Source: Acidobacteriota bacterium
GTDB lineage: Bacteria; Acidobacteriota; Blastocatellia; Pyrinomonadales; Pyrinomonadaceae
NCBI GenBank assembly: GCA_019639155.1
Contig: JAHBSJ010000009.1
Location: 62,001-126,000 of the forward strand
Length of the DNA stretch: 64,000 bases
Direction of reading: 5' to 3'
Numbering within the stretch: position 1 is the first letter of the stretch; every line of letters starts with the position of its first letter. The translations under genes were made by a program, and so were the position numbers. The notes under the pieces were generated by a model. The model had not been told where the DNA came from. It did no database searches and saw only the letters and a program-made list of their open reading frames with translations. Shown piece by piece: positions 28,688 to 38,192 of this stretch.

Positions 28688-29833
28688 ATGAATATCGGTA
28701 TCACAGTTTATCCGACATACGGCGGCAGCGGCATCGTCGGTTCTGAGCTCGGCCGCGACCTGGCCGAACGCGGGCATAATGTGCATTTTATCTCGTCGGT
28801 GCTGCCGACGCGTGTGACGGAACTGAACGAGCGTGTGCAGTTTCACGAGGTCGAAATGATGTCGTACGCGCTTTTCGAGCATCAGCCCTACGACCTCGCT
28901 CTGGCAACCAAAATGGCAACGGTCGCGCGAGCGGAAAAGCTCGATCTGCTGCACGTCCATTACGCGATACCGCATTCGATATCGGCGATATTGGCACGAG
29001 AATCGATCAAACAGAAAATGTACGTTCCCGTCATCACGACGCTGCACGGCACGGACATCACGCTGGTCGGCGCCGACCGCAGCTATCTGCCGATCACGCG
29101 TTACGGGCTGCAGCAATCGGACGGCGTGACGGCCGTTTCAAAGTTCCTGAAACAGGCGACCATCGAGACCTTTGATTTCGATGATATCGAGGTCATACCG
29201 AATTTCATCTGTCCGCTGCACTACACGCGGACGCCCGATTCGCCGCTGAAAGGCGAGCTTGCACCGAACGGCGAACGGCTGCTCGTACACGTGTCGAATT
29301 TCCGTGCGGTCAAGCGTCCCGCGGACTGCGTCGAGATAATGGCGGGCGTAAAGGCGGCCGGCAAAGCGGCGCGGCTGATCTTCGTGGGTGACGGGCCCGA
29401 GCTTTCGGCGGTCCGTTATCGCGCGGAACAGATGGGCATCAAGGGCGACGTCACTTTCGTCGGCAAACAGGCGAATATTGCAGATTATCTGGGCATCGCG
29501 GACGTATTTTTGCTGCCGTCGGAACTCGAATCTTTCGGCCTCGCGGCGCTCGAAGCACAAGCGTGCGAAGTGCCCGTCGTCGCGACGCGCATCGGCGGTA
29601 TTCCCGAGGTCGTCGGCGACGGCGAGACGGGATTCCTCAGCGATGTCGGCGACGTGACAAAGATGACCGCCGACACGCTGCGTCTGCTCGGCGACGAGGA
29701 AATGCGGCGAAATTTCGGCGAACGCGGCCGCCGCAACGCCGTCGAACGTTATTCCACCGAAAAGATAATTCCGCAATACATTGCGTTTTACGAACGCGTA
29801 GTCAAAAAGGCAAAGGCCGCCGCCGCTGCATGA
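28688..29833 (+). CDS. bshA: N-acetyl-alpha-D-glucosaminyl L-malate synthase BshA
   Basis: This 381-aa GT4 enzyme begins [20 protein letters not shown] and contains [26 protein letters not shown] and EVIPNFICP, all BshA signatures. The donor site is [20 protein letters not shown]. It joins UDP-GlcNAc and L-malate in the first step of bacillithiol synthesis. bshB and bshC are not in the window. The next gene starts four bases after it. Confidence 0.95.
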   Translation: MNIGITVYPTYGGSGIVGSELGRDLAERGHNVHFISSVLPTRVTELNERVQFHEVEMMSYALFEHQPYDLALATKMATVARAEKLDLLHVHYAIPHSISAILARESIKQKMYVPVITTLHGTDITLVGADRSYLPITRYGLQQSDGVTAVSKFLKQATIETFDFDDIEVIPNFICPLHYTRTPDSPLKGELAPNGERLLVHVSNFRAVKRPADCVEIMAGVKAAGKAARLIFVGDGPELSAVRYRAEQMGIKGDVTFVGKQANIADYLGIADVFLLPSELESFGLAALEAQACEVPVVATRIGGIPEVVGDGETGFLSDVGDVTKMTADTLRLLGDEEMRRNFGERGRRNAVERYSTEKIIPQYIAFYERVVKKAKAAAAA

Positions 29834-29837
29834 CCGT

Positions 29838-30854
29838 ATGCTGAAACGCTACATGCACGGCCGAGAGCGGCATTTCGCGATGTTGAACGACAACCGCGTG
29901 GTGCGCCCTTTCGGCTGGGGCACGGAATTCGTGATCGGCGAGACCGAGCCCGGCAGCGAGGCCGCCGAATTGAAACGCCTTTCCGCAGATTGGATCGATC
30001 GCAGCGAAGAGTATTTTGCACTTCCCGCTGACGGCATCGAATACTCGGAAAGCGATGCCGTCATTCGATGGCAAAGCGCCGTCGAAACGCCCGACGCCGA
30101 GAACAACACCGCGATAGCACGCTATTTCCCCGCCAATAAGAACAAACGCTCAGCCGTCGTCATCCTGCCGCATTGGAACGCAAAAGCCGGAACGTATTTC
30201 GACCTTGCGAAGCTTTTCGCACGGCTCGGCGTGTCGGCTTTTCGGCTGACGATGCCCTATCACGAAGAGCGTATGCCGCCCGATCTGGAACGCGCCGATC
30301 ATCTGGTCGCACCGAATATCGGCCGCACGCTGCAGAGCGTCCGGCAGGCCGTGCTCGACACGCGTGCCGCCGTTAAATGGCTGAAAACACAGGGCTACGA
30401 ACGCGTCGGCATCGTCGGCACCAGCATCGGCTCATGCACCGGATTTCTGGCGTTCGTCCACGACATGGACATCGAGGCGGGCGTTTTCAATCACGTTTCG
30501 GGCTATTTTTCGGACGTCGTCTGGCACGGGCTTTCGACGTATCACGTCAAAGAATCGCTGGAAGAACACGTATCTCTGGAAGAGCTTCGCGATATGTGGC
30601 GGCCGATATCGCCGCTCACATATATGCCGAAACTTGCCGCACAGCCACACCGTCCGCAGCGTTATATCTATACGCGCTACGACCTCACTTTTCCGCTCGA
30701 CCTCTCGCTCGAGACGATGGCCGCACTCCGCCGCAACGGCATCAAACACTCCGAAACCGTGCTGCCCTGCGGCCACTACACACTCGGCGAAAAACCGTGG
30801 GTCTATATCGACGGATATAAGATCGTGTCGTTTTTGAGGAAGCATTTGAAGTAG
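29838..30854 (+). CDS. Alpha/beta hydrolase (ABHD18-like)
   Basis: This 338-aa protein has no signal peptide. The nucleophile elbow is GIVGTSIGSCTGFLA. The likely acid lies in YTRYDLTFP and the histidine in LPCGHYTLGEKP. PHWNAKAGTYFDLAKLFA resembles the oxyanion-side strand of the ABHD18/PF09752 group. The substrate is unknown. The four-base gap from bshA suggests cotranscription, so a role near low-molecular-weight thiol chemistry is possible but unproven. Confidence 0.75.
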   Translation: MLKRYMHGRERHFAMLNDNRVVRPFGWGTEFVIGETEPGSEAAELKRLSADWIDRSEEYFALPADGIEYSESDAVIRWQSAVETPDAENNTAIARYFPANKNKRSAVVILPHWNAKAGTYFDLAKLFARLGVSAFRLTMPYHEERMPPDLERADHLVAPNIGRTLQSVRQAVLDTRAAVKWLKTQGYERVGIVGTSIGSCTGFLAFVHDMDIEAGVFNHVSGYFSDVVWHGLSTYHVKESLEEHVSLEELRDMWRPISPLTYMPKLAAQPHRPQRYIYTRYDLTFPLDLSLETMAALRRNGIKHSETVLPCGHYTLGEKPWVYIDGYKIVSFLRKHLK

Positions 30855-30908
30855 CCTCAAGAGGAAAGCGAAGAAAGGTAAATTGGTGCTAAAATCGTCA
30901 CGACCTAG

Positions 30909-31853
30909 ATGGCAGGGATTTCGGCAAATTACAGGACTACGATCGACGAGGCAGTTGAGCGGCTTATTTCGCGTGCGGAAGATGCGCGCGGGCTTTCGGG
31001 CGGTGATATCGCGGGGCGTGTCGAGGCTTCGCTGGAAAAGTATCTTTTCAAAGATGACGCGAACGCCGGAAATACTGAAATAAAAGCATTTATCGACGAG
31101 ATCCGAGCCGACGACCTGTGTCTGGTGATCGCCTGTGAACGGGGGGACGAGGCGGCGTGGGAAGCTCTCGTAAAAGAATTCGACCCGACGGTGAAAAGTG
31201 CGGCTCGCAAGGCCGCGTCGAACGCCGAGGACGCCGAAGACCTTGCATCGTCGATCTGGGCGGAGCTTTACGGGCTGCGGACCGACGCCGACGGCAACAA
31301 GAAGAGCAAGCTGGCGTATTACTCCGGCCGCGGCAGCTTGGGCGGCTGGCTGCGTGCGGTCACGGCGCAGCTTGCGGTGGACGGCTTTCGAAAACAGGCG
31401 AAATACGTCCAGATCGAGGAAGACCGTGAATTCGAGAACCTGGCGAACGAGGCCGCAGGCGACGGCGAGCTGATCGCTCACGATCCGAGCCCCGAAGAGC
31501 TGCTGACGGACCGGCGGACAGCGGCGGACGTTACCGAAGCACTCGCACAGACGGTCGCCGAACTCGACGCCGAAGACCGCCTGATAATGAAGCTCTACTA
31601 TTTCGACGAGCTGAAGCTGAAACAGATCGCCGACACGTTCGGCTATCACGAGGCGACCGCCAGCCGAAAACTCGCCCGAATTCAGTCCGAGATACGCAAA
31701 GGCGTCGAACGAACGCTCAAAAACAAGCACGGCTGGACCGAGAACGAAGTGAAAAAGTATCTGAGCGAGACGGCCGAAGGCCTCGGCGTCAGCCTTGAAA
31801 CGATGTTCGCGGCGATCACGCTCGCCGTGCTGCTGCAAGAGATCTGGCTGTAG
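30909..31853 (+). CDS. RNA polymerase sigma factor, sigma-70 family (ECF-like)
   Basis: This 314-aa protein has a region 2 (about 80-160: CERGDEAAWEALVKEF, AEDLASSIWAELYG, GSLGGWLRAVTAQLAVD). Region 4 (about 215-275) has the helix-turn-helix LKLKQIADTFGYHEATASRK. The first 65 residues are an extra helical part. The C-terminus ends in the hydrophobic stretch TMFAAITLAVLLQEIWL, which may be a membrane contact. A zinc-finger membrane protein follows, so the pair looks like sigma/anti-sigma. Confidence 0.85.
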   Translation: MAGISANYRTTIDEAVERLISRAEDARGLSGGDIAGRVEASLEKYLFKDDANAGNTEIKAFIDEIRADDLCLVIACERGDEAAWEALVKEFDPTVKSAARKAASNAEDAEDLASSIWAELYGLRTDADGNKKSKLAYYSGRGSLGGWLRAVTAQLAVDGFRKQAKYVQIEEDREFENLANEAAGDGELIAHDPSPEELLTDRRTAADVTEALAQTVAELDAEDRLIMKLYYFDELKLKQIADTFGYHEATASRKLARIQSEIRKGVERTLKNKHGWTENEVKKYLSETAEGLGVSLETMFAAITLAVLLQEIWL

Positions 31854-31880
31854 CGCGTTCTTAGAATAGGCCGGGAGATT

Positions 31881-32002
31881 GGCCACAGAGAGCACAGAGA
31901 ACACGGAGGGAAAAGGCAGAAGACAGAAGGCAGTAGTCAATAGGAAAGGGAAACTTAAGAAATCAATTTATCTCTGTGTCCTCTGTGAGCTCTGTGGCTA
32001 AC
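31881..32002. repeat. Facing-array inverted repeat (CACAGAG type)
   Basis: The left arm (31881-31907) and the complement of the right arm (about 31974-31998) share GCCACAGAG, CACAGAG and ACACnGAG, matching at 23 of 27 positions. Each arm is a short run of roughly 9-11-bp units. It fills most of the spacer between the sigma factor and the next gene and could form a long hairpin in RNA or DNA. Confidence 0.7.
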
Positions 32003-32009
32003 AATTGAA

Positions 32010-33107
32010 ATGGAACCGTTATTCGACAAAGACATTGATGCTATCCTGCGAGGCTCGCGGGGCAGCATTAATGCGCCGACGCCGGCTGCCGCACATGCGG
32101 ACGCCGACGTTGTTGCGGCGTTTGTCGAAAACGCGCTTCCGGAAAAGACGCGGCTGATGTACACCGCGCATTTTGCCGATTGCGATGACTGCCGGCAAAA
32201 GCTCGCTCTCGCCGTCAGTTTACGTGCGCCTGAGGACGCAGCCGACCCACTGCCTGCGGCAGTGCCGGCCGCCGTGTCGAAATTGCCGTGGTACAGCGGA
32301 TTGCTGCGGTCGCCGGGATTTGCGGCGGCGTTCGGCGTGCTGCTGCTGGCGTTCGCGGTCGGGCTCGGATATTTGGTTTTGCAGACGCGGCAGGCCGAAT
32401 CGGATTCCACGATCTCAAGGAACATTGAACAGGAATCTGCGGCAAACGCCGCAGCCCCGGCAGCCAACATCGCTCCCGCTCCTGAAGAACAGAAGGCGGC
32501 AAATGCCGAGACGGCTGCTGCGCCGTCGAACATGATCGCGGCTAACACGTCGGGATCGGGCCGCATGCCGGGCGGTTCAGGTTCGGGCATCGGCGCGGGA
32601 CAAGGAGCCGGCGTTGCTTCGGCTGACCGTGAACTTGACGCTGCTGCACCGCCGCCGCCGTCCGTGATGTCGGCTCCCGCAATGCCTGCTGCAGCGGCTC
32701 CCGTTGCTGATGACGCGAAAGTTGCGGAAGTGGTGAGTGAAGAAGCGAAAGATCGCGAATTGGCAAAGCGAAAGGCAACTGAAGACCGCCTGGAACGCCG
32801 CGATCTGCCGCCGGCTGCAGCGAAATCAGGCCCGACCCGTTCCGGACCGGCACAGATGCAGTCGAACCAAGTTCAGCTCGACGGCCAGGCAAACCGCTCA
32901 CGCGAACAGCGTTCAGCAGGCGGCCGCACGTTCGAGAACGTGAACGGCGTCTGGACAGACACCGCGTATCGCGGCCAGGCGACCTCGAACGTCCGACGCG
33001 GCAGCGAAGATTACAAAAAGCTCGACAGCGGACTTCGCACAATAGCCGAACGCATTTCCGGCACGCTCATCGTCATCTGGAAAGACAAGGCGTATCGAAT
33101 TCAGTAG
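32010..33107 (+). CDS. Anti-sigma-like transmembrane protein with zinc-finger N-terminus
   Basis: This 365-aa protein has an N-terminal zf-HC2-like motif (HFADCDDC near residues 53-60), preceded by a short helical part. One transmembrane helix lies near 105-128 (GFAAAFGVLLLAFAVGLGYL). A long Ala/Pro/Gly-rich periplasmic region follows, and a small C-terminal domain (NVNGVWTDTAYRGQATSN to IWKDKAYRIQ). Zinc-finger anti-sigmas hold sigma at the membrane until a signal releases it. Partnership with the upstream sigma factor is inferred from order and motif. Confidence 0.7.
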   Translation: MEPLFDKDIDAILRGSRGSINAPTPAAAHADADVVAAFVENALPEKTRLMYTAHFADCDDCRQKLALAVSLRAPEDAADPLPAAVPAAVSKLPWYSGLLRSPGFAAAFGVLLLAFAVGLGYLVLQTRQAESDSTISRNIEQESAANAAAPAANIAPAPEEQKAANAETAAAPSNMIAANTSGSGRMPGGSGSGIGAGQGAGVASADRELDAAAPPPPSVMSAPAMPAAAAPVADDAKVAEVVSEEAKDRELAKRKATEDRLERRDLPPAAAKSGPTRSGPAQMQSNQVQLDGQANRSREQRSAGGRTFENVNGVWTDTAYRGQATSNVRRGSEDYKKLDSGLRTIAERISGTLIVIWKDKAYRIQ

Positions 33108-33113
33108 CTCAGA

Positions 33114-34757
33114 TCATTTATAGAGTCTTTCGACCTCTAATTTGCCGTCCGCTCCTGCCCACGCCCGATCGAACTCACGCTGCACGAACCTCGCAGACGA
33201 CGTCTTTCCTTGCTTTCGCAGTGCCTCTGCCAAGCCGAAAAGCGCACGGCCGCTTCGCGGACTGCGTTCGATCTCATCACGATAGACCTTTTCCGCATCT
33301 GCATATTGTCCGTCCCTTAGCAGAGCGCGTCCCAGCCATTCACGAACCGGAAGGTCCCAGTCCGGCGGCTCCGCATAATTGATCTTTCCCTCCAGTTCAA
33401 GGGCTGAACGCAGCAGGCCGATCGCTTTTTTGCGGTCGCCTTTCGATTCAGCGATCTGTCCGCTGAGCAGATCGTCGGCGACCTTCAGAACGGAGCTGAC
33501 CGAATTGGTGAACAACGCAGCTTCTGCGGGTATCTTTGCCGCCGTCTCGCGCATTGCGGCAAGCTCTTTATCTGCATCAGCCGCTCGTCCGGTCTCGGCG
33601 AAAGCCATGCCGCGGGCGAAATGCCAATGAGCGATCGTCGTGAGCATATGTGCGGCGGGCCGCGGGAACGCGAGCACCTCGTCCCATCTGTGGAACCGCA
33701 CATCCACAATGATCGGATACGGCATGAACATCTCAAGAGCGGGCACGTCCTTCACATTCGGCCCGGCGTTTGCGGCGAGCTCGTTGGCAGTTTTTATCGC
33801 CGATGCGTAATTGCCGTTCCCCGCAAATGACGCGGCAAGCATATGTATGTTGTGGTTGTAATACATCAGCGGATACGCGCCGGAAGCACCGCTGCGTTCA
33901 ATGAACTTTTTGTCGGCGATGATCGCCAACTGATTGCTCTTTACCGACGCCTCATAATCGCCGGTCCTGAGGTAAATATGCGACGGCATATGCACCAGAT
34001 GCCCTGCGTTCGGCGCGAGGCCCATCAGGCGGTTCGCGGCCGCGGTGCCTCGTTCGGGCGTCGGGCTTGCCTCGATCGCGTGAATGTAATAATGATTGGC
34101 TCCGGTGTGGTTCGGATTGCGTCGCAGCACGCTTTCCAGCACGGCGACGATCTCAAGCGTTCCGGGTGCGGGCTTTCCGTCGAGCGTCCAAAGCTGCCAC
34201 GGACGCAGGTTCATCATGCTCTCGGCGTACAACGTGGCTGCGTCGAGATCGTCAGGATAGTTCTTTGCCAGTTCCGCCATAGCCGCGGTATAGTCGTTCG
34301 CCAGTTTATTCTGATCCGCGTTGGGGTCAGGCGAATAGCGTTTTGACAAAGCCGCAATATACGCCTGCTCTGCCGGCGACGCTTTTGACGCCGCAGCTTG
34401 CGCCTTTTTCAGGTATTGATACGCGGCAGCGAACCGCTCGGGACCGGCCGGGTCGTTATAGTTCGCACCGAGGCCAAGCGCGATGCCCCAATACGCCATC
34501 GCCATGTCGGGGTCGAGTTCGGCCGCGTGTTTGAAGGACTCGACCGCTGCGTCGTGGTTGAACGCATACAGGTACGCCAGGCCCTGGTTGAAGTACTTCT
34601 GTGCCTCAGGGTTCTTCGTCGTCACCGGATGGTCAACATCGCCCAGCCCGCTGTCGAGCCAGATGGTCTTTTTGGTCGCAGCCGCTTTGGATGTGCCATG
34701 CCCGTGCTGGGCATACAGGAACGAAGCCGCGATCAAAATCATTGCTAATGCTTTCAT
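33114..34757 (-). CDS. Secreted TPR-repeat protein with histidine-rich motifs
   Basis: This 547-aa protein has a signal peptide (1-16, cut near LYAQ). TPR units start at about 50 (AQKYFNQGLAYLYAFNHDAA, FKHAAELDPDMAMAYWGIAL) and recur near the C-terminus. Between them lie HYYIHAIEAS, HMPSHIYLRTGDY, YYNHNIHMLA and AHWHFARGMAF, a His pattern seen in a family of uncharacterised bacterial TPR proteins that could bind metal. AAAGGAGG precedes the ATG. Function unknown; the location is probably periplasmic. Confidence 0.8.
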   Translation of the reverse strand: MKALAMILIAASFLYAQHGHGTSKAAATKKTIWLDSGLGDVDHPVTTKNPEAQKYFNQGLAYLYAFNHDAAVESFKHAAELDPDMAMAYWGIALGLGANYNDPAGPERFAAAYQYLKKAQAAASKASPAEQAYIAALSKRYSPDPNADQNKLANDYTAAMAELAKNYPDDLDAATLYAESMMNLRPWQLWTLDGKPAPGTLEIVAVLESVLRRNPNHTGANHYYIHAIEASPTPERGTAAANRLMGLAPNAGHLVHMPSHIYLRTGDYEASVKSNQLAIIADKKFIERSGASGAYPLMYYNHNIHMLAASFAGNGNYASAIKTANELAANAGPNVKDVPALEMFMPYPIIVDVRFHRWDEVLAFPRPAAHMLTTIAHWHFARGMAFAETGRAADADKELAAMRETAAKIPAEAALFTNSVSSVLKVADDLLSGQIAESKGDRKKAIGLLRSALELEGKINYAEPPDWDLPVREWLGRALLRDGQYADAEKVYRDEIERSPRSGRALFGLAEALRKQGKTSSARFVQREFDRAWAGADGKLEVERLYK

Positions 34758-34818
34758 GATCTTGCCTCCTTTAGTTGCAGTTTTTGCTTAACTTGCGCGT
34801 AATATATTCCACAACGCA

Positions 34819-36189
34819 ATGAGAATCAAATGTTTTAGTCGTCTAATTTTTTCGGCCGCGGTTCTGACACTTGTCTTTTCAGCCGTTGCAGATGCTCAGG
34901 GAACTGCGTCGAAGCCCGATCCCGAGGTCGAAAAGATGGTCAAGGAAGTTTCGGCCAAAAATATCGAAGCATACGTCCGAAAGCTCGTATCATTCGGCAC
35001 GCGGAACACGCTGTCGGAGCAGAACGACCCGACACGCGGCATCGGTGCGGCACGCGATTGGATCTATGAGGAATTCACGCGTATCAGCAACGCCTGCGGC
35101 GGCTGTCTGGACGTGCAGAAGCAGGCTTTCACACAGGAAAAGGCGGCTCGAATTCCCGAACCGACCGTGCTGACGAACGTTTTTGCGATACTGAAAGGCA
35201 CGACATCGCCTGACAGAATTTACGTTGTCTCGGGCCATTACGATTCTATGTGTACCTCGCCGACGGACGCGAAATGCGACGCTCCTGGAGCTAACGACGA
35301 CGCTTCGGGAACGGCAGTTTCGCTGGAACTGGCACGCGTGATGTCGAAGCGAAAGTTCGACGCGACCATCATCTTTATGGCGGTGCCGGGCGAGGAACAG
35401 GGGCTGCTCGGTGCCGCGTATTACGCGGAACAGGCAAAGCAGGCGAACATGAACATCGAGGCGATGTTCACAAATGACATCGTCGGCGGCGTGCTGACGA
35501 AAAAGGATTCGCCGCATCGTAAACGCGTCCGCGTTTTCAGCGAGGGCGTGCCGTCGAATGAAACTCCGGCCGAGGCGAACACCCGACGCAGCGTCGGCGG
35601 CGAGAACGACTCATCGTCGCGGCAGCTTGCGCGTTATATCAAGGAACAAGCCGAGCGTTATCTAAAGGAATTCAGCGTTTGGATGATCTATCGGCGCGAC
35701 CGTTACGGTCGCGGCGGCGACCACATACCGTTCCTCGAACGCGGTTTCGCGGCGGTGCGTTTCACCGAGCCCGACGAAGATTACACGCATCAGCATCAGA
35801 ACGTCCGCACCGAGAACGGCATCAATTACGGCGACACGCCGGACCTCGTTGACTATGAATACAACGCCAACGTCGCCCGCGTGAACCTGATCGCCCTGGC
35901 AAGCCTGGCAAACGCTCCGGCAAAGCCGCGAGGCGTCGGCATAGTTACGGGCCGGCTGACCAATGACACGGACCTGAAATGGGACGCGAATTCGGAATCC
36001 GACCTTGCGGGCTACGAGATCGTCTGGCGCGACACGACCTCGCCGGTCTGGACCAACTCGCAGTTCGTCGGCAATGTGACGTCGTACACGGTGAAGAATA
36101 TGTCCAAGGACAATTACTTTTTCGGCGTGCGTGCCGTGGACAAGGCCGGCAACAAGAGTCCTGTGGTTTACCCGAGGCCGGTGCGTTGA
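34819..36189 (+). CDS. Secreted M28-family zinc aminopeptidase with C-terminal Fn3-like domain
   Basis: This 456-aa protein has a signal peptide (1-26). The M28 domain has VSGHYDSM (His and Asp), PGANDDASGTA (bridging Asp), VPGEEQGLLG (catalytic and zinc Glu), FTNDIVGG and GDHIPFLERG (last His), so the di-zinc site is complete. Residues from about 385 (DLKWDANSESDLAGYEIVW) resemble a fibronectin type III domain. It releases N-terminal amino acids from peptides outside the cell or in the periplasm. Confidence 0.9.
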   Translation: MRIKCFSRLIFSAAVLTLVFSAVADAQGTASKPDPEVEKMVKEVSAKNIEAYVRKLVSFGTRNTLSEQNDPTRGIGAARDWIYEEFTRISNACGGCLDVQKQAFTQEKAARIPEPTVLTNVFAILKGTTSPDRIYVVSGHYDSMCTSPTDAKCDAPGANDDASGTAVSLELARVMSKRKFDATIIFMAVPGEEQGLLGAAYYAEQAKQANMNIEAMFTNDIVGGVLTKKDSPHRKRVRVFSEGVPSNETPAEANTRRSVGGENDSSSRQLARYIKEQAERYLKEFSVWMIYRRDRYGRGGDHIPFLERGFAAVRFTEPDEDYTHQHQNVRTENGINYGDTPDLVDYEYNANVARVNLIALASLANAPAKPRGVGIVTGRLTNDTDLKWDANSESDLAGYEIVWRDTTSPVWTNSQFVGNVTSYTVKNMSKDNYFFGVRAVDKAGNKSPVVYPRPVR

Positions 36190-36301
36190 CCCGCGCTTAA
36201 TTTGCCCCGAAAAAGGTTCGTTTTCGCTGCTGAAATGTGTTACAAAGTAATTTTATGCATTTTGGCCGCTCCTCCGTCTGAACTGCAGTAACAGGCAATC
36301 G

Positions 36302-38089
36302 ATGAAAAAAGTTTTATTGGGTTTCGCAGCGGCCGCCATGGTGATCGGCGGCATATATTTTTCGTCGCCGTCCGAGGCGCAGGACAATTACGACATTTCG
36401 AGCTCGCCCGAGACGGTTTCGCAGAATATCGTCATCAGCCAGTTCTACGGCGGCGGCGGGCAAACAGGTGCCCAATTCACGCACGATTTCGTTGAGCTCT
36501 TCAATCGCGGCGAATCGCCCGTCAGCCTGGCGGGATGGTCGGTACAATATGCATCTCAGAACGGCACGAACTGGCTGCCGGCATCGCCGCTGCCCAATGT
36601 CAGCCTTCAGCCCGGACAATATTTCCTGATCCAATTCGCGTCAAACGGAGCCATCGGTTCCCCACTGCCGACGCCTGATTTCATTGCGCCTGTTCTTGAT
36701 CCTGAGGGCTTCATACCGAACCTCTCCGCGACGACGGGAAAGCTGGCTTTGGTAAACAACTCGACACGACTTCCGGCAAACCCCTGTCCCTCAGAAAGCT
36801 CGATCATCGACCTTGTCGGTTATGGGCCGAATGTTTCATGTTTTGAGGGCCAGCCGACGCCTGTGCTTTCGGTAACGACCGCAGGCCGCAGGAATAGCAA
36901 CGGCTGCGCCGACACCGACAATAATTTAGTGGATTTTTCGATTGCGGCCCCGACACCGAGGAACACCGCTTCACCCGCAAATGCCTGCAATTTGGGCGGC
37001 ACGCTGCAGGCCGCCGGGGCAGCCGACCCGTCGAACGTCGCACCCGGCAATCTGACGCTTCTCACCGTGACCGTGACACCGGCCACTGGCCCGCCGAGCA
37101 CGGGAATAACCGTCAACGGGAATCTTTCCAACATCGGCGGTTCGAACCCGCAAATTTTTTTTGACGATGGGACGAACGGCGACGAAACAGCGGGCGACAA
37201 TATCTTTTCTTTCATCGCAACGATCCCTGCAGGTTCACAGTCCGGCATTCGGAACATTCCGATCGCGGTTGCTGACGCCCAATCACGCACAGCGTCCACG
37301 AACATCACGCTGACCATAACAGCGCAGGCCGATCCGTCGTCGAATATGCTGCTCGGCAACCCGAGTAATGCGACGACCGACGTTAACAACCCGACGAATT
37401 ATCTGCTGGTTAAATCGCAATGGGTCGCCTCATATCACCGCGACCGCGGCATTCCGAACTGGATCTCATGGCACCTGGATACGACTTGGCTCGGTTCGAC
37501 GAATCGCCAGGACGATTACAGGCCGGACACTTCGCTGCCCGCCGGCTGGTATCAGGTGGTTCCGGCGGACTATTCGGGATCCGGCTTCGACCGCGGCCAT
37601 CATTGCCCGTCGGGCGACCGGACAAAGACAGTTGCGGACAATTCCGCGACGTTCTTCATGACAAACATGATGCCGCAGGCGCCGGCGAACAATCAGGGGC
37701 CGTGGGCACAGTTGGAGGAATATCTTCGGTCGCTGGTCAATTCCGGAAACGAGATCTATATCATCGCCGGCACGTACGGGACCGGCGGCACCGGCACGAA
37801 CGGCGGCGTCACGAATACCATAGCCGCCGGCAAGGTAACTGTGCCGAACCGGACGTGGAAGATAGCGGTCGTGCTGCCGAACGGCAGCAACGATCTTGAC
37901 CGAATAACGAAAACGACGCGTGTGATCGCCGTCGATATGCCGAATTCGCAAAGCATCGGCCTGAGTACGCCGTGGCGCAATTTCCGTACGACCGCGCGGC
38001 AGATCGAGGCGAGGACAGGCCACACATTCTTTACGAATGTAAGGCCGAACATTCGCCGCGTTCTAAAATTGAAGCTGGACAACCAGTAA
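36302..38089 (+). CDS. Secreted NucA-type DNA/RNA nuclease with lamin-tail domain
   Basis: This 595-aa protein has a signal peptide (1-27). A lamin-tail domain follows (about 43-200, NIVISQFYGGGGQTGAQFTH, VELFNRGESPVSLAGWSVQY). A middle beta-rich region (230-345) precedes a C-terminal beta-beta-alpha-metal nuclease with DRGHHCPSGDR (catalytic H433), FFMTNMMPQAP and the long NNQGPWAQLEEYLRSL helix. It would degrade DNA and RNA without sequence preference. It is a paralogue of the nuclease at 43972. Confidence 0.9.
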   Translation: MKKVLLGFAAAAMVIGGIYFSSPSEAQDNYDISSSPETVSQNIVISQFYGGGGQTGAQFTHDFVELFNRGESPVSLAGWSVQYASQNGTNWLPASPLPNVSLQPGQYFLIQFASNGAIGSPLPTPDFIAPVLDPEGFIPNLSATTGKLALVNNSTRLPANPCPSESSIIDLVGYGPNVSCFEGQPTPVLSVTTAGRRNSNGCADTDNNLVDFSIAAPTPRNTASPANACNLGGTLQAAGAADPSNVAPGNLTLLTVTVTPATGPPSTGITVNGNLSNIGGSNPQIFFDDGTNGDETAGDNIFSFIATIPAGSQSGIRNIPIAVADAQSRTASTNITLTITAQADPSSNMLLGNPSNATTDVNNPTNYLLVKSQWVASYHRDRGIPNWISWHLDTTWLGSTNRQDDYRPDTSLPAGWYQVVPADYSGSGFDRGHHCPSGDRTKTVADNSATFFMTNMMPQAPANNQGPWAQLEEYLRSLVNSGNEIYIIAGTYGTGGTGTNGGVTNTIAAGKVTVPNRTWKIAVVLPNGSNDLDRITKTTRVIAVDMPNSQSIGLSTPWRNFRTTARQIEARTGHTFFTNVRPNIRRVLKLKLDNQ

Positions 38090-38122
38090 CGCCGGATCAG
38101 TGTCTTACCCGGACAGCGTTTC

Positions 38123-38177
38123 GACGCCCTGCGGCGTCTATTTATAAACGCCCCGCGCGCATCATCGCGGGTTTTTT
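38123..38177 (+). terminator. Intrinsic terminator after the lamin-tail nuclease
   Basis: Two hairpins lie in a row. GACGCC/GGCGTC (38123-38138) is followed by CCCGCG/CGCGGG (38152-38171) with a run of six T (38172-38177). The second has the standard form of a Rho-independent terminator and separates this gene from the next secreted nuclease. Confidence 0.75.
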
Positions 38178-38192
38178 GAAGGTAATTACGAG

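Noticed and set aside
30432..31940. A 502-codon minus-strand frame opposite the hydrolase and sigma genes
   Set aside because: It spans two real plus-strand genes and the spacer between them; no motif.
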